Of a stretch of 64,000 nt of DNA, positions 41,485 to 50,286 are shown piece by piece; position 1 is the stretch's first letter, and the number at the start of each line of letters is the position of its first letter. The DNA comes from Arthrobacter sp. (lineage in GTDB: Bacteria > Actinomycetota > Actinomycetes > Actinomycetales > Micrococcaceae), in contig NZ_JAPSHJ010000021.1 in assembly GCF_031179985.1 (NCBI RefSeq), forward strand, positions 1 to 64,000. Reading direction: 5' to 3'. Position numbers and translations under genes: made by a program. The notes beneath the pieces are model-generated. The model was given only the letters and a program-made list of their open reading frames with translations, did not search any database and was not told the origin of the DNA.

Positions 41485-42303
41485 CTACGAAAGCGCCACA
41501 CCAAGTTTCTGCAACTTGGCCTCGAGGATCTGCGCGACGCCGTCGTCGTCAAAATGCGGTGCCTGCTGACCTGCAGCGCGGATTGCGGCGGGATGCCCGC
41601 TCGCCATGGCATAGCCGTCGCCGGCCCACCGGAGCATCTCGATGTCGTTGGGCATGTCTCCGAAGGCAACGACGTCTGCTGCGTCTATGCCCAGAGAAGC
41701 GGCGTATTGAGCGAGGGTCACGGCTTTGTTGATGCCGGGAAACGCGATTTCCAGCATCGCGACCGTGGGCGCGGAATGGGTTACCGACGCCAGGTTCCCC
41801 ACCGCCGGTGCCACCTCGGCCAGGAACTCATCGGCTGTTCCTTCCCGAATGACGGCGAGGAACTTAACCACCGCGTCATCTGTCGACAGCGTCGTGCGGA
41901 GCGGCGCAGGAGTGAACTGAGCCAGGAGTTCACTGGAATCATTCTCGATGAACCCCGGCTCCAGATGGAAACTGGTGAGAGTCTCAGCCGCGAAGAGCGC
42001 GGAGGGCCGCAATTCCTTGATGATCCGCCGCACCTCGAAGACCGCTTTGAGATCCAGGGTCCGGGCGGACACCAACCGGTCGGCTTCGAGGTCCCACACA
42101 ACAGCACCATTGGAGCAGATGACCCTCCCGGTGTGCCCCAGCTGGTCCTGCAGCGGGTGCAGCCAACGCGGTGGTCTTCCAGTGACGAAGACCAGTTCGA
42201 CGCCGGCAGCGCGGCAGGCGCGAAAGGCACGGATGGTGCGGTCGCTGATTTTTCCGTCGTGTCCCAGAATGGTTCCGTCAATGTCACTTGCTACGAGCCG
42301 CAT
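41485..42303 (-). CDS. Cof-type HAD family hydrolase
   Basis: 272 residues. Motif I VASDIDGTILGHDGK with nucleophile Asp and acid Asp at 6 and 8, motif II VFVTGRPPRW near 39, and motif IV VVAFGDMPNDIEMLRWAG near 222, with the C2 cap of the Cof subfamily between them. It removes phosphate from sugar phosphates or cofactors such as FMN/PLP; the substrate is unclear. It is the last gene of a same-strand run with YbhB-like and PfkB genes (23-bp gap to the former), perhaps a sugar-phosphate unit. Confidence 0.92.
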   Translation of the reverse strand: MRLVASDIDGTILGHDGKISDRTIRAFRACRAAGVELVFVTGRPPRWLHPLQDQLGHTGRVICSNGAVVWDLEADRLVSARTLDLKAVFEVRRIIKELRPSALFAAETLTSFHLEPGFIENDSSELLAQFTPAPLRTTLSTDDAVVKFLAVIREGTADEFLAEVAPAVGNLASVTHSAPTVAMLEIAFPGINKAVTLAQYAASLGIDAADVVAFGDMPNDIEMLRWAGDGYAMASGHPAAIRAAGQQAPHFDDDGVAQILEAKLQKLGVALS

Positions 42304-42326
42304 GACGCAAGTCTACGTGGACCGAT

Positions 42327-42857
42327 CTACCGCCGTTCGAACATGCCCGTCAGCCTCGCGCGACCCAGGGTATGGTCGGCAAGCTTGGACACTATCGAAG
42401 CAGCCGAATCATCCGAAGCAACATCCAGCTGTTCGCTGTCCAAAGCGTGCACCACCAGCAGATAGCGGTGAGGCCCGTGCCCCGGCGGTGGTGCGGCGCC
42501 TACAAACCCCGAAAAGCCGGCGTCGTTCTTAAGTTGGACAGCCCCCGACGGCAAAAGGGCATTGTCGCGGGATCCAGCACCGGCCGGGAGTGAGGTGGTG
42601 TCCGCAGGGAGGTTGGCAACTGCCCAATGCCAATATCCCCGGCCCGGCGCGTCGGGATCGAAGACGGTGACTACATAGCCTCTGGTTCCTTCGGGGGCAC
42701 CTGACCAGCTGAGCTGAGGGGATTCGTCCTGTCCACCGGCTCCGAGTACTCCGCTGGTTTGAGCCGGTGGCAGAACCTGCCCGTCTTCGAAGGATTCGCT
42801 GGCTACCTGGAAGGATGCGATTCCGGATGCTTCTTCAAATGGATCAGGTACTGTCAT
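42327..42857 (-). CDS. YbhB/YbcL family (PEBP, Raf-kinase-inhibitor-like) protein
   Basis: 176 residues. PEBP landmarks: SPQLSWSGAPEGTRGYVVTV with the DPDAPGRGYWHWAVANLP anion-binding segment near 67-85, then FVGAAPPPGHGPHRYLLVVH near 115. The family binds phospho-ligands or phospholipids, and in bacteria its role is unclear. No signal peptide. Its ATG overlaps the stop of the upstream PfkB gene by four bases (42854-42857), so the pair is translationally coupled. Confidence 0.92.
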   Translation of the reverse strand: MTVPDPFEEASGIASFQVASESFEDGQVLPPAQTSGVLGAGGQDESPQLSWSGAPEGTRGYVVTVFDPDAPGRGYWHWAVANLPADTTSLPAGAGSRDNALLPSGAVQLKNDAGFSGFVGAAPPPGHGPHRYLLVVHALDSEQLDVASDDSAASIVSKLADHTLGRARLTGMFERR

Positions 42858-43810
42858 GGCTGCCTTTCAGTGTCGGGGACAAGGGCGTGGTTGAGTTCAG
42901 CGCGGGTGGGCGGGTTGGCCCCTGCGCGGGAGACGGTTACGGCGGCGGCTGCGGCCGCATGCGAAAGGAGTTGGGCGAGGGTTTCCGCGGACATTGCACG
43001 CAGTTCTTTCCGGTTTTGCGCGCCGTCCAGTCCCAGATCCACCACTCCTGAGAGCAGGGCCGCCATGAACGAATCACCTGCGCCCACCGTGTCGGCGACG
43101 TCAACTGCAGGTGTGACTGCTTCAGCTTCGCCCGCGGCAGTGATTCCCCAGGCGTTGGCTGCGCCTCGGGTCACCACCACCATGGCTGGGCCTTCGGATC
43201 CGCCGAGGGCAAGCCAGCGGCGGGCCGAGTCCAGTATGTCTTCCCCCGGGTAGAGCCATTCGAGGTCCTCATCTGAGGCCTTAACTATGTCCGCAAGGGA
43301 TACAAATTTCTCTGCCTGCCTCCCGGCATAGCCTGCATCGGCAACGATGCTCGGCCGGCAGTTGGGATCGAAACTGATGGTGGCGGAAGGGTGTGCGTGT
43401 TCGACGGCGGCCAGCACTTCCGCCGCGCCGGGCGCCAGCATCGTGGCAATGGATCCGGTATGCAGCAGTGTTGTTCCCTGCAGCACGAACGGTAGCCGGT
43501 CAACGAGGCCAGGGAGCTCCCAGGCGAGGTCGAACGTATAGGTGGCGGCGCCGTCGTCGTCGATCAGTGCAGTGGCCACGCTGGTAGGCAGAGAGTCAGG
43601 ACCCCGGGGCACCATCACCGAGCTGGACCTGAGGTGCGCCGCCACAGAATCGCCATACGCATCCCGCCCGTAGCGGCCGATGAACTGAACCGGGTGGCCG
43701 AGCCGAGCCAGCCCGACCGCCACATTCAGCGGGCTTCCGCCCACGTGGGCTTCAATTCCCGTTGGACGTTGCACAACGTCAACCAGGCCCTCGCCGATTA
43801 CTGTGAGCAT
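42854..43810 (-). CDS. PfkB family carbohydrate kinase (fructokinase-like)
   Basis: 318 residues from ATG 43810; the open frame runs to 44068 but that part is the antisense of nhaA and not protein-like. N-terminal MLTVIGEGLVDVVQRPTG, sugar-binding VGGSPLNVAVGLARLGHPVQ near 25-44, ISFDPNCRPSI near 160, and the catalytic DTVGAGDSFMAALLSG near 250 with the nucleophilic Asp. It phosphorylates a free sugar, likely fructose, in the cytoplasm. It forms a coupled pair with the PEBP gene and shares direction with the HAD phosphatase and nhaA. Confidence 0.93.
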   Translation of the reverse strand: MLTVIGEGLVDVVQRPTGIEAHVGGSPLNVAVGLARLGHPVQFIGRYGRDAYGDSVAAHLRSSSVMVPRGPDSLPTSVATALIDDDGAATYTFDLAWELPGLVDRLPFVLQGTTLLHTGSIATMLAPGAAEVLAAVEHAHPSATISFDPNCRPSIVADAGYAGRQAEKFVSLADIVKASDEDLEWLYPGEDILDSARRWLALGGSEGPAMVVVTRGAANAWGITAAGEAEAVTPAVDVADTVGAGDSFMAALLSGVVDLGLDGAQNRKELRAMSAETLAQLLSHAAAAAAVTVSRAGANPPTRAELNHALVPDTERQP

Positions 43811-43877
43811 GCTCCCTACTTTGCCAGAGAATGCCCCATTCTGGCTCCCTTCCGCCCGGCCCGGAAATCGCAGTGAT

Positions 43878-45224
43878 TCAGGAGTGCTGGTCCTTGGCGT
43901 AGACATCGGGGATGCCGTCGTTGTCCGCATCCACCTTTTCCTCTTCCTCTTCCAGACGGTAGACGCGGTTCCTGGCGCGCAGCACCACTGTGGCCAGGAC
44001 CGAGGCCAGCAGGGAAGCTGCCAGGATTCCCACCTTGGCGTGATCGTCCTGAACTGTTCCATGCCCAAAGCTCAACTCGGCAACGAGGAGGGACACGGTG
44101 AAGCCGATCCCGGCCAGCAACGAGATTCCGAAGACATCGATCCATTTGAATGAGGTGTCGAGGGCAGCTTTGCTCGTTTTAGTCAGGACCCAGGTGGTGC
44201 CCATAATGCCGATCGGCTTTCCCAGCACCAGCGCGGCAATGATACCGACGGCGACCGGATCAGCCAGTGCCGACCGGAGTCCTTCCCAGCTGCCCACGGC
44301 CACGCCGGCGGAGAAGAAGGCAAAAATGGGCACGGCGATGCCGGCAGAAATCGGCCGGAAACGGTGTTCAAACACTTCGGACAGTCCGGGGCCGGCTGTG
44401 GGACCGCCACTGGCCTGTGAGCGCAGCACCGGGATGGCGAACCCCAGGAGCACACCGGCGACAGTGGCATGGATTCCCGAAGCGTGCACCAGCCCCCAGA
44501 CGACGATCCCCAGCGGCAGCAGGATGAGCCAGGCAGCCCACACCCGGGTCCCGAAGAACCGGCGGTACTTCTGTGCCAGGAGCGTGTACAGGCCCAGTGG
44601 GATCAGCGCGAGCAGCAGGGGCACCGGCTGGATGTTTTCGGAGTAGAAGAGGGCAATGATAGTGATGGCAATCAGATCATCAACAACGGCCAGTGTCAGG
44701 AGAAAGATCCGAAGCGCACTGGGAAGGTGCGATCCGATAATGGCCAGGACCGCGACTGCGAAAGCTATGTCCGTAGCCGTCGGGATAGCCCAGCCTCGAA
44801 GGGATTCAGGGCTGGTGAAGTTAATTACCGCGTAAATGACTGCCGGTACGACAACACCACCCGCTGCTGCAGCGACCGGAACCACGGATTTATTGAATTG
44901 CCTCAGGTCTCCCGCAACGAATTCGCGTTTGAGCTCGAGTCCCACAAGGAAAAAGAAAACGGCAAGGAGCCCGTCCGCGGCCCAGGCTCCGAGGCTGAGG
45001 TCCAGGTGCCATGGCTCGTAGCCGATTTTGAAGTCCCGCAAGGCGAAGTAGCTGTCTGATGCGGGAGAGTTTGCCCAGACCAAGGCGATGATGGCGGCGG
45101 CAACCAACAGCGCCCCACCAACGGTTTCCTTGCGGAGGATCTCACCGATGCGCAGGGACTCGGCGTAGCTTCCGCGTCCGAAGATGGTGATACGCGGGGG
45201 AATCGGTGCAGGCTTCTGGCTCAT
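43878..45224 (-). CDS. nhaA: Na+/H+ antiporter NhaA
   Basis: 448 residues from ATG 45224 (GAGGA 5 bases upstream; an ATG four codons earlier lacks spacing). About twelve membrane segments. Landmarks: [20 protein letters not shown] near 95, [20 protein letters not shown] near 155-174 with the DIAFA Asp, [20 protein letters not shown] with the paired Asp residues, and [13 protein letters not shown] near the C-terminus. It expels sodium in exchange for protons and sets internal pH. The C-terminal tail [20 protein letters not shown] is acidic and ends with a calcium-loop-like DADNDGIPD, unusual for NhaA. A PfkB gene follows. Confidence 0.96.
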   Translation of the reverse strand: MSQKPAPIPPRITIFGRGSYAESLRIGEILRKETVGGALLVAAAIIALVWANSPASDSYFALRDFKIGYEPWHLDLSLGAWAADGLLAVFFFLVGLELKREFVAGDLRQFNKSVVPVAAAAGGVVVPAVIYAVINFTSPESLRGWAIPTATDIAFAVAVLAIIGSHLPSALRIFLLTLAVVDDLIAITIIALFYSENIQPVPLLLALIPLGLYTLLAQKYRRFFGTRVWAAWLILLPLGIVVWGLVHASGIHATVAGVLLGFAIPVLRSQASGGPTAGPGLSEVFEHRFRPISAGIAVPIFAFFSAGVAVGSWEGLRSALADPVAVGIIAALVLGKPIGIMGTTWVLTKTSKAALDTSFKWIDVFGISLLAGIGFTVSLLVAELSFGHGTVQDDHAKVGILAASLLASVLATVVLRARNRVYRLEEEEEKVDADNDGIPDVYAKDQHS

Positions 45225-45386
45225 CTGGGTCCTCAAGGTAGCGTCGACAAAGTCACGCCGACCAGACTTCCCGGCACACCTGTCATCCAGTTTAGGGGAA
45301 GGATGAGTCCCGACGGATGCCCTGCCGCGTCATTACGTCGGTGCTAAGCAGAGCCGCCCTAAGTTCAGACCGGCCCACTCCCATTT

Positions 45387-46190
45387 TTAGCCCAGCAGGC
45401 CTTGGACGAGTTCCCGGCATTTGCGGTATGACGGCGCCTTCGGATCAATCAACGCAAAGTGGTCTCCCGGCAGCTTGAGCAGCTGAACGGGTGCACCGGC
45501 AGCCCGGGCAGCAACTGCGTAGGCCTCGGACTGGCTCAGGGGAACGGTGTCGTCGTCAAGGCCGTGGACCGCGTAAACAGGAACTGTCAGGGGGACTGTG
45601 CTCATCGGATCCACGTACATGTGGCGCTTGGGATACTTCCGGGCCGGCCCGCCAAGGAAATTGCTGACCGCGCCGTTACTGAGGTCCAGCTTTTCTGCGT
45701 CCGCAAGGTTGAGGAGGCCGGATTGGCTGACAACGCCTGTGAGGTGGACGGCGCCATTGCCGTTCTTGCGGACCAGCTGGCGGTCGGCCTCAGGCGCGGG
45801 CAGAGTTCCGAGCTTGTCACGGCCTGCTGCCCACACAGCAAGGTGGCCTCCTGCTGAATGTCCCAGGGCAACGACGTTGCGAAGATCAAGGTCGTGTTCT
45901 TCAGCAAGGTCCCTCAGCTTGTCGATGCCGGCCAGGACATCCTCAAAGGTGTTGGGCCAGCCCCCGCCGTTTCCGGCCCGCCTGTACTCCAGGTTCCATG
46001 CCGCCATACCGTGCATCGCAAGATCCCGAGCCAGTGGTTCGCCCAGTTCAGCACCGTATTGGGAACGCCAGTATCCGCCGTGGATGACCACAACAACGCC
46101 TTTGGGCGTTTGTTTGCCATTGGCTTCCGGCAGGAAAAGTTCGCCCCATTGACTGGGATCTGCACCGTACTGGTACTTGTGCCGCTTCAC
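45387..46190 (-). CDS. Alpha/beta hydrolase, kynurenine formamidase-like
   Basis: 267 residues from GTG 46190, chosen because GAGGAGG lies 5 bases upstream (the frame extends to 46280 without a site). Oxyanion HGGYWRSQYG near 40, nucleophile elbow ALGHSAGGHLAVWAAG near 108, acid Asp in HGLDDDTVPLSQSEAY near 210, and catalytic His in LPGDHFALIDP near 242. The HGGYW start is typical of formamidase/esterase-type hydrolases that open N-formylkynurenine, but no tryptophan-degradation genes are nearby, so the substrate is open. Cytoplasmic single gene. Confidence 0.9.
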   Translation of the reverse strand: MKRHKYQYGADPSQWGELFLPEANGKQTPKGVVVVIHGGYWRSQYGAELGEPLARDLAMHGMAAWNLEYRRAGNGGGWPNTFEDVLAGIDKLRDLAEEHDLDLRNVVALGHSAGGHLAVWAAGRDKLGTLPAPEADRQLVRKNGNGAVHLTGVVSQSGLLNLADAEKLDLSNGAVSNFLGGPARKYPKRHMYVDPMSTVPLTVPVYAVHGLDDDTVPLSQSEAYAVAARAAGAPVQLLKLPGDHFALIDPKAPSYRKCRELVQGLLG

Positions 46191-46419
46191 TGCATCCTCC
46201 TCGGGGCGTGTTCTACAGAAGGCGGACAATGCCCCAACTGTCCGCCTACTGCTGCGACGCCTGGTCTCGACGATGCACATCAGCTAGATCCGAGCCTACC
46301 TTGGCCTTCGGCTTGCGAACCCGATTTGGCATGGTCGGCGTACCCGATTTCGGATGCCGGCTTCACCGGGGGCGGGGTGTCAGTGCCATCGTGTCGCACC
46401 CCCACCGTAAGCTGACCTT

Positions 46420-47523
46420 ATGGCAACCAATTGGGACCTTCTCGATACTGCCCAAAAGCAGGCTGTGCGGGAGAATGTTGAGCTTTATGAGCGGGTGCGC
46501 CCCGCCCTGAAGCTCGTCACACGCGAGGTCCTGCTGACCCTGCGGGGCATGCTCAAGGACACCGAAGTCACGCCGTTGTTTGTTACCGGCCGCACCAAAA
46601 CCGTGGAGTCCTTCCGGGAGAAGATTTCCCGGACGGAGGAGCCACTGGAGCCCGGAGGCCCCCCGGTCCTGAAGTTCCCGGATCCCTTCCGCACCCTTAA
46701 CGACATGGTGGGAGTCCGTGTCATTACCAAGCTTCCGGCTGAGAACGCAGTGGTGGCTAACCTCATCAAACGCCAGCGCCAGCTTTTCGACTGCCGCGGC
46801 GACAGGGAAAAGGACATCGGATCCATTGAGTCAGGGACGTATGGGTACTCCAGCCGCCACTTAATCCTGCGAACCATCCAGAATGAGGCTGTGAAGGACT
46901 ACCAGCAAGCTTTCAATCCGGACCTCCCCGCCAACGGCAGCTACTTCTTTGAGTGCCAGATCCGTACAGTCTTTGCGCACGCCTGGAGCGAGATCGAGCA
47001 CGATATCCGCTTCAAAGCTGAAGATCCCCGTGCCTGGACCCCGCATTTCGACCGCCAGTTCACTGCAACGGCCGCCATGCTGGAAACGGTGGAAGGCGCT
47101 TTCGCTGATCTGCACGAGCGCTATGAGGAGGTCCGCAGCTTCTGGGATACCGAAGGCGAAGGCGCGGCCCCGCTCACACCCAACCGCATCCGGGACGTCT
47201 GGCGGACGCTGCTGCCCCACGTTGACCGCAAGGTCGACGACGATTGGGGCTGGGCAGCTGAGCTGATGGCCGCCCATAGCCTGAACCAGACAGTCCAGTT
47301 GGCTGAGCTGCTCAGCGCCAACCGGATCACTGAGGTCCGCCGGGCCCTTGACCACCGGTATTCGCCGGGACCGGACAGGCTGCTGGATGACCTCTTGCTC
47401 TGGCAATACGGCACCAAGCACATTGACCTCACCGCTGAATCGCCCGACGCGGTGCCCCACCCGCGGCGGGACAGCCTCCAGCGGAGGCTGAAGCAAATCG
47501 AGCGGTATCGCCTGACGCAATAG
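46420..47523 (+). CDS. RelA/SpoT-domain protein, small alarmone synthetase-like
   Basis: 367 residues. A single RelA/SpoT nucleotidyltransferase domain at about 35-215: FVTGRTKTVESFREKISRTE, PFRTLNDMVGVRVITK, YGYSSRHLIL and the metal/catalytic ECQIRTVFAHAWSEIEHDI; no HD hydrolase, TGS or ACT domain, so it is a synthetase of (p)ppGpp or a related product. The C-terminal 150 residues (SFWDTEGEGAAPLTPNRIRD, then AHSLNQTVQLAELLSANRIT) are extra compared with RelP/RelQ (about 210 residues). A diguanylate cyclase gene follows 131 bp later. It is divergent from the hydrolase at 45387. Confidence 0.9.
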   Translation: MATNWDLLDTAQKQAVRENVELYERVRPALKLVTREVLLTLRGMLKDTEVTPLFVTGRTKTVESFREKISRTEEPLEPGGPPVLKFPDPFRTLNDMVGVRVITKLPAENAVVANLIKRQRQLFDCRGDREKDIGSIESGTYGYSSRHLILRTIQNEAVKDYQQAFNPDLPANGSYFFECQIRTVFAHAWSEIEHDIRFKAEDPRAWTPHFDRQFTATAAMLETVEGAFADLHERYEEVRSFWDTEGEGAAPLTPNRIRDVWRTLLPHVDRKVDDDWGWAAELMAAHSLNQTVQLAELLSANRITEVRRALDHRYSPGPDRLLDDLLLWQYGTKHIDLTAESPDAVPHPRRDSLQRRLKQIERYRLTQ

Positions 47524-47653
47524 CAGTTTCCGCTGCTCATCCGGTGCTGCCGTCAGCGGTTCCCGGTAAACTCCGGCAAAAGGGTCGTTACAGGGGCGTC
47601 GGGTAGTGGGATACTGGGGCTTCACAGGCTCGTTCAGCAGGGGGAAGAAGAGC

Positions 47654-48847
47654 ATGGTCCTCGATACAGCAACCCTCAGGGTCGCTTTCGCCGTGATGGC
47701 CTTGGTTCTTGGTCTCCTTTTCTACTTCTCCGTTTACCGCAGCACCCGCTCGGCCTACAGCGCCTGGTGGTGCTTCGCTCTCATAATGTTTCTTGCCGGA
47801 TCCGCATCTTTGCTCCTGGAAGGAACGCCCCTTCAATGGCTGGCCATTCCGGCAGGTCACGGCCTGTTGGTCGCCGGTGCCTCCAGCGTGTGGGCCGCTG
47901 CCCGCTCTCTACGCACATCCATGCCCCGTCCCTGGCTTCTGCTGGCGGGGCCGGTGATAACGGCTTTCGCCTCGTGCCTGGAGAATCCGGCAGGCAACAC
48001 CTGGTCAGGAGGCGCGGTTTTCCTCGCCTCCATGAGCGTCGTTATTGGATTGGCTGCGCACGAGCTCTGGCACCTCGAGCCTGGTTATTCCAAGATTCGC
48101 ATGCCCATGGCCATGGCGGCCGGCTCGCTGTCCCTGTTCTATTTCCTGCGGCTGATCGTGTATCTGGTCGAAGGCCCCTACGGCCCCAATTTCCAGGCAT
48201 ATTTCGGGTCCGCCCTCACCACCTGCATCACCATGGTGCTCCTGGTGGTGGCCTCCTTCAGCATGGCGGCGCTCAGCACTGAGCAGCAGACCCGGGCCTT
48301 GCGTACATTCGCGACACGGGACGGACTGACCGGGCTGCTTAACCGCGGCGGCTTTCTCGATCTGGCAGAGGCAGAACTCCTCAGGCTTCAGCGCACGCGG
48401 GCGCCCGGAACCCTTCTGCTTGCGGATCTGGACCACTTCAAAGCCATCAATGACACTCATGGTCACGCGGCCGGGGATCGTGCGTTGCAAGCATTCGCCA
48501 AAGCATGCACGCAGACGGTCCGGTCTTCCGATCTCGTCGCACGGTACGGAGGCGAGGAGTTCGTCCTGCTGCTTCCGGGCGTCAGTCCTTACCGGGGCGA
48601 GAGCGTGGCTACAGATATCAGCCGCCGCATGGATGCTGCCTCCGCCGACCTCGGTATTCAAATGCCCACCGTCAGCTACGGCTTGGCGGCCGTGGACGAT
48701 GACACAGAAGGCCTGGAGGAACTGATTGCAGCGGCAGATGCAGCTCTCTACCGCGCAAAATCACTGGGCCGGAACCGCACTGTCCGCTACGCCCGTTCCA
48801 CCAAACCAGGGCCCCGAGAACCGGACCCCTCCCGGCCAGAACGCTGA
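47654..48847 (+). CDS. Membrane diguanylate cyclase (GGDEF)
   Basis: 397 residues from ATG 47654 (GGGGGAAGAAG upstream). Six or seven membrane segments over residues 5-215, starting TLRVAFAVMALVLGLLFYFS; then a GGDEF domain with TRDGLTGLLNRGGFLDLAEA, LADLDHFKAINDTHGHAAGD and the active site GGEEF at 299-303. An RxxD inhibitory site is not obvious at the usual place before it. It makes c-di-GMP from two GTP at the membrane in response to an unknown signal. It ends 5 bp before the convergent LysR-domain gene. Confidence 0.94.
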   Translation: MVLDTATLRVAFAVMALVLGLLFYFSVYRSTRSAYSAWWCFALIMFLAGSASLLLEGTPLQWLAIPAGHGLLVAGASSVWAAARSLRTSMPRPWLLLAGPVITAFASCLENPAGNTWSGGAVFLASMSVVIGLAAHELWHLEPGYSKIRMPMAMAAGSLSLFYFLRLIVYLVEGPYGPNFQAYFGSALTTCITMVLLVVASFSMAALSTEQQTRALRTFATRDGLTGLLNRGGFLDLAEAELLRLQRTRAPGTLLLADLDHFKAINDTHGHAAGDRALQAFAKACTQTVRSSDLVARYGGEEFVLLLPGVSPYRGESVATDISRRMDAASADLGIQMPTVSYGLAAVDDDTEGLEELIAAADAALYRAKSLGRNRTVRYARSTKPGPREPDPSRPER

Positions 48848-48852
48848 ATCCG

Positions 48853-49641
48853 CTAGCGCTTGCCCTTCTTTCGCGATCCACGGCCGCGGCCCTTGTCAGG
48901 ATTCGGGGCGTAGCGCTGCGCTACGGCTGGTTTCTTGGCTCCGCCCGTTCCCCTGCGGTCAGGCTTAGGGGCTTTTTTGGGCTTCTCCTGGTTCGCCGAT
49001 GGCTGCCGGGAACTCTGGGCAGTACGTCCCCGAACGATCCCGATGAACTCCTCGATCACCTCGTCGGTTGCATCGGCGGACCAGGCGAGAGCGATCTCTG
49101 TGCCTGGCACCCCGGTCAGGCGCCGGGCCACCGTGTCCTTAACATTGAAGTGTCGCGCCACAGACATCGGAAGGATCAGCAGGCCTGCGCCGGACGCCAC
49201 CACCTGGAGGGCACTCTCTGCTCCTCCGAGTTCAGCAGGGTCCAGAAAGGTTTCTTCTGCCAAGTCGTCGAACGCGACCTCCTCGAAGACCGAGATTTCA
49301 TGGCCCTTTGGCGCAACCACAACCGGCTGTTCCTCATAAAGGGGAATAACACTGAGTCCCTCGCGCTCCACGGGGAGCCGGACGAAGCTGAGATCAGCAG
49401 CACCGTTCCACAACACCGCAAGCTGCTCGCCGTCGTCGGACATAAAGGACTGCAACGGCACGTCCGGCATCCGCTCCTCCCAACGTCGGATCCATTTCCC
49501 AGGCGTTACCCCAGCAACGTATGCAAATCTCAGCTCGCGGCGGCCCGCATCTGGTTCCCCGCTTGACGTTTCCGTCGAATCCGGACGAGAAGGGGGAAGG
49601 GGATGCTCGGGAGCTTGGGGCATTTCATTGTCTGCTGGCAC
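48853..49641 (-). CDS. LysR-type substrate-binding domain protein lacking the DNA-binding domain
   Basis: 262 residues from a GTG at 49641; an ATG at 49623 is the alternative. Residues 36-200 form a LysR effector-binding domain (LRFAYVAGVTPGKWIRRWEE, then GLSVIPLYEEQPVVVAPKGH, ALQVVASGAGLLILPMSVAR), but the N-terminus is a Pro/Glu-rich tail without helix-turn-helix. The C-terminal 55 residues are Lys/Arg-rich (KPDRRGTGGAKKPAVAQRYA and on) and could bind nucleic acid. It is divergent from the DUF5997 gene, a pairing I associate with actinobacteria. It may sense a metabolite and act on a partner. Confidence 0.85.
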   Translation of the reverse strand: MPADNEMPQAPEHPLPPSRPDSTETSSGEPDAGRRELRFAYVAGVTPGKWIRRWEERMPDVPLQSFMSDDGEQLAVLWNGAADLSFVRLPVEREGLSVIPLYEEQPVVVAPKGHEISVFEEVAFDDLAEETFLDPAELGGAESALQVVASGAGLLILPMSVARHFNVKDTVARRLTGVPGTEIALAWSADATDEVIEEFIGIVRGRTAQSSRQPSANQEKPKKAPKPDRRGTGGAKKPAVAQRYAPNPDKGRGRGSRKKGKR

Positions 49642-49761
49642 AGCTTCACAGTACCGTCAGCCGTTCATCAGAGTCAGCCGTTCACCGCGCAGTAACGCTA
49701 TGGTGCCGGAACGGCGCCTGCTCTGGTGCGGTGAGCGCGCCCGTACAGATACCCTTGAAGC

Positions 49762-50160
49762 ATGACCTCTGCAAACTCCCAGTCCATGAAGCCGGCCACC
49801 GTTGCCAAGAAACTCGGCATCTATCTGCCCGCGACACCACAGGAGTTCCAGGATTCAGTCATCACCCGCGCTGACTTCGCCGAGCTCCAGGCCAATCCGC
49901 CGGAGTGGCTTGTCGAGTTGCGCCGTAACGGCCCCCACCCCCGCCCGGTGGTGGCGCAGAAACTGAACGTCTCCATCAGCGGCCTCGCCCGTGGCGGAGT
50001 TGAAGAAGCGCTGACGACGGCGGAAATCACCGCGCTGCTGCAGGCACCCCCTGCTTGGCTGGTAAGTGAGCGGTCCACTCACGCCGCCGTCCGGGCTGAG
50101 GCGCAGCGCGTCAAGGATGAGGCCGCGAAGAAGGAAGCCAAAAAGGCCCGCCAGGGCTGA
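49762..50160 (+). CDS. DUF5997 family protein
   Basis: 132 residues. Pattern MKPATVAKKLGIYLPATPQE, PPEWLVELRRNGPHPRPVVA and KLNVSISGLARGGVEEALTT, with a final Lys/Ala-rich helix (AQRVKDEAAKKEAKKARQG), fits DUF5997. The central part contains a short helix-turn-helix-like segment (AQKLNVSISGLARGGVEE), so nucleic-acid binding is conceivable. Its divergent neighbour is a LysR sensor domain with no DNA-binding half; the two could together make a split regulator (inference). No ribosome site stands out. Confidence 0.85.
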   Translation: MTSANSQSMKPATVAKKLGIYLPATPQEFQDSVITRADFAELQANPPEWLVELRRNGPHPRPVVAQKLNVSISGLARGGVEEALTTAEITALLQAPPAWLVSERSTHAAVRAEAQRVKDEAAKKEAKKARQG

Positions 50161-50286
50161 ACCGCCCAGAAGGGGCCTAGCTGAGGCATGTAGTGGTGGC
50201 GCATACTGAAATCAAACGGCGCTCGATCTTCCTGCGGCACTCTTGGAGGGCGGCGCCAAGCGGGTAATAGCGCTGGAGGTGGTCCG

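Noticed and set aside
43811..44068. N-terminal extension of the PfkB kinase frame
   Set aside because: It is the antisense of the nhaA 3' end (Trp/Arg-rich) and the kinase fold begins at MLTVIGEG.
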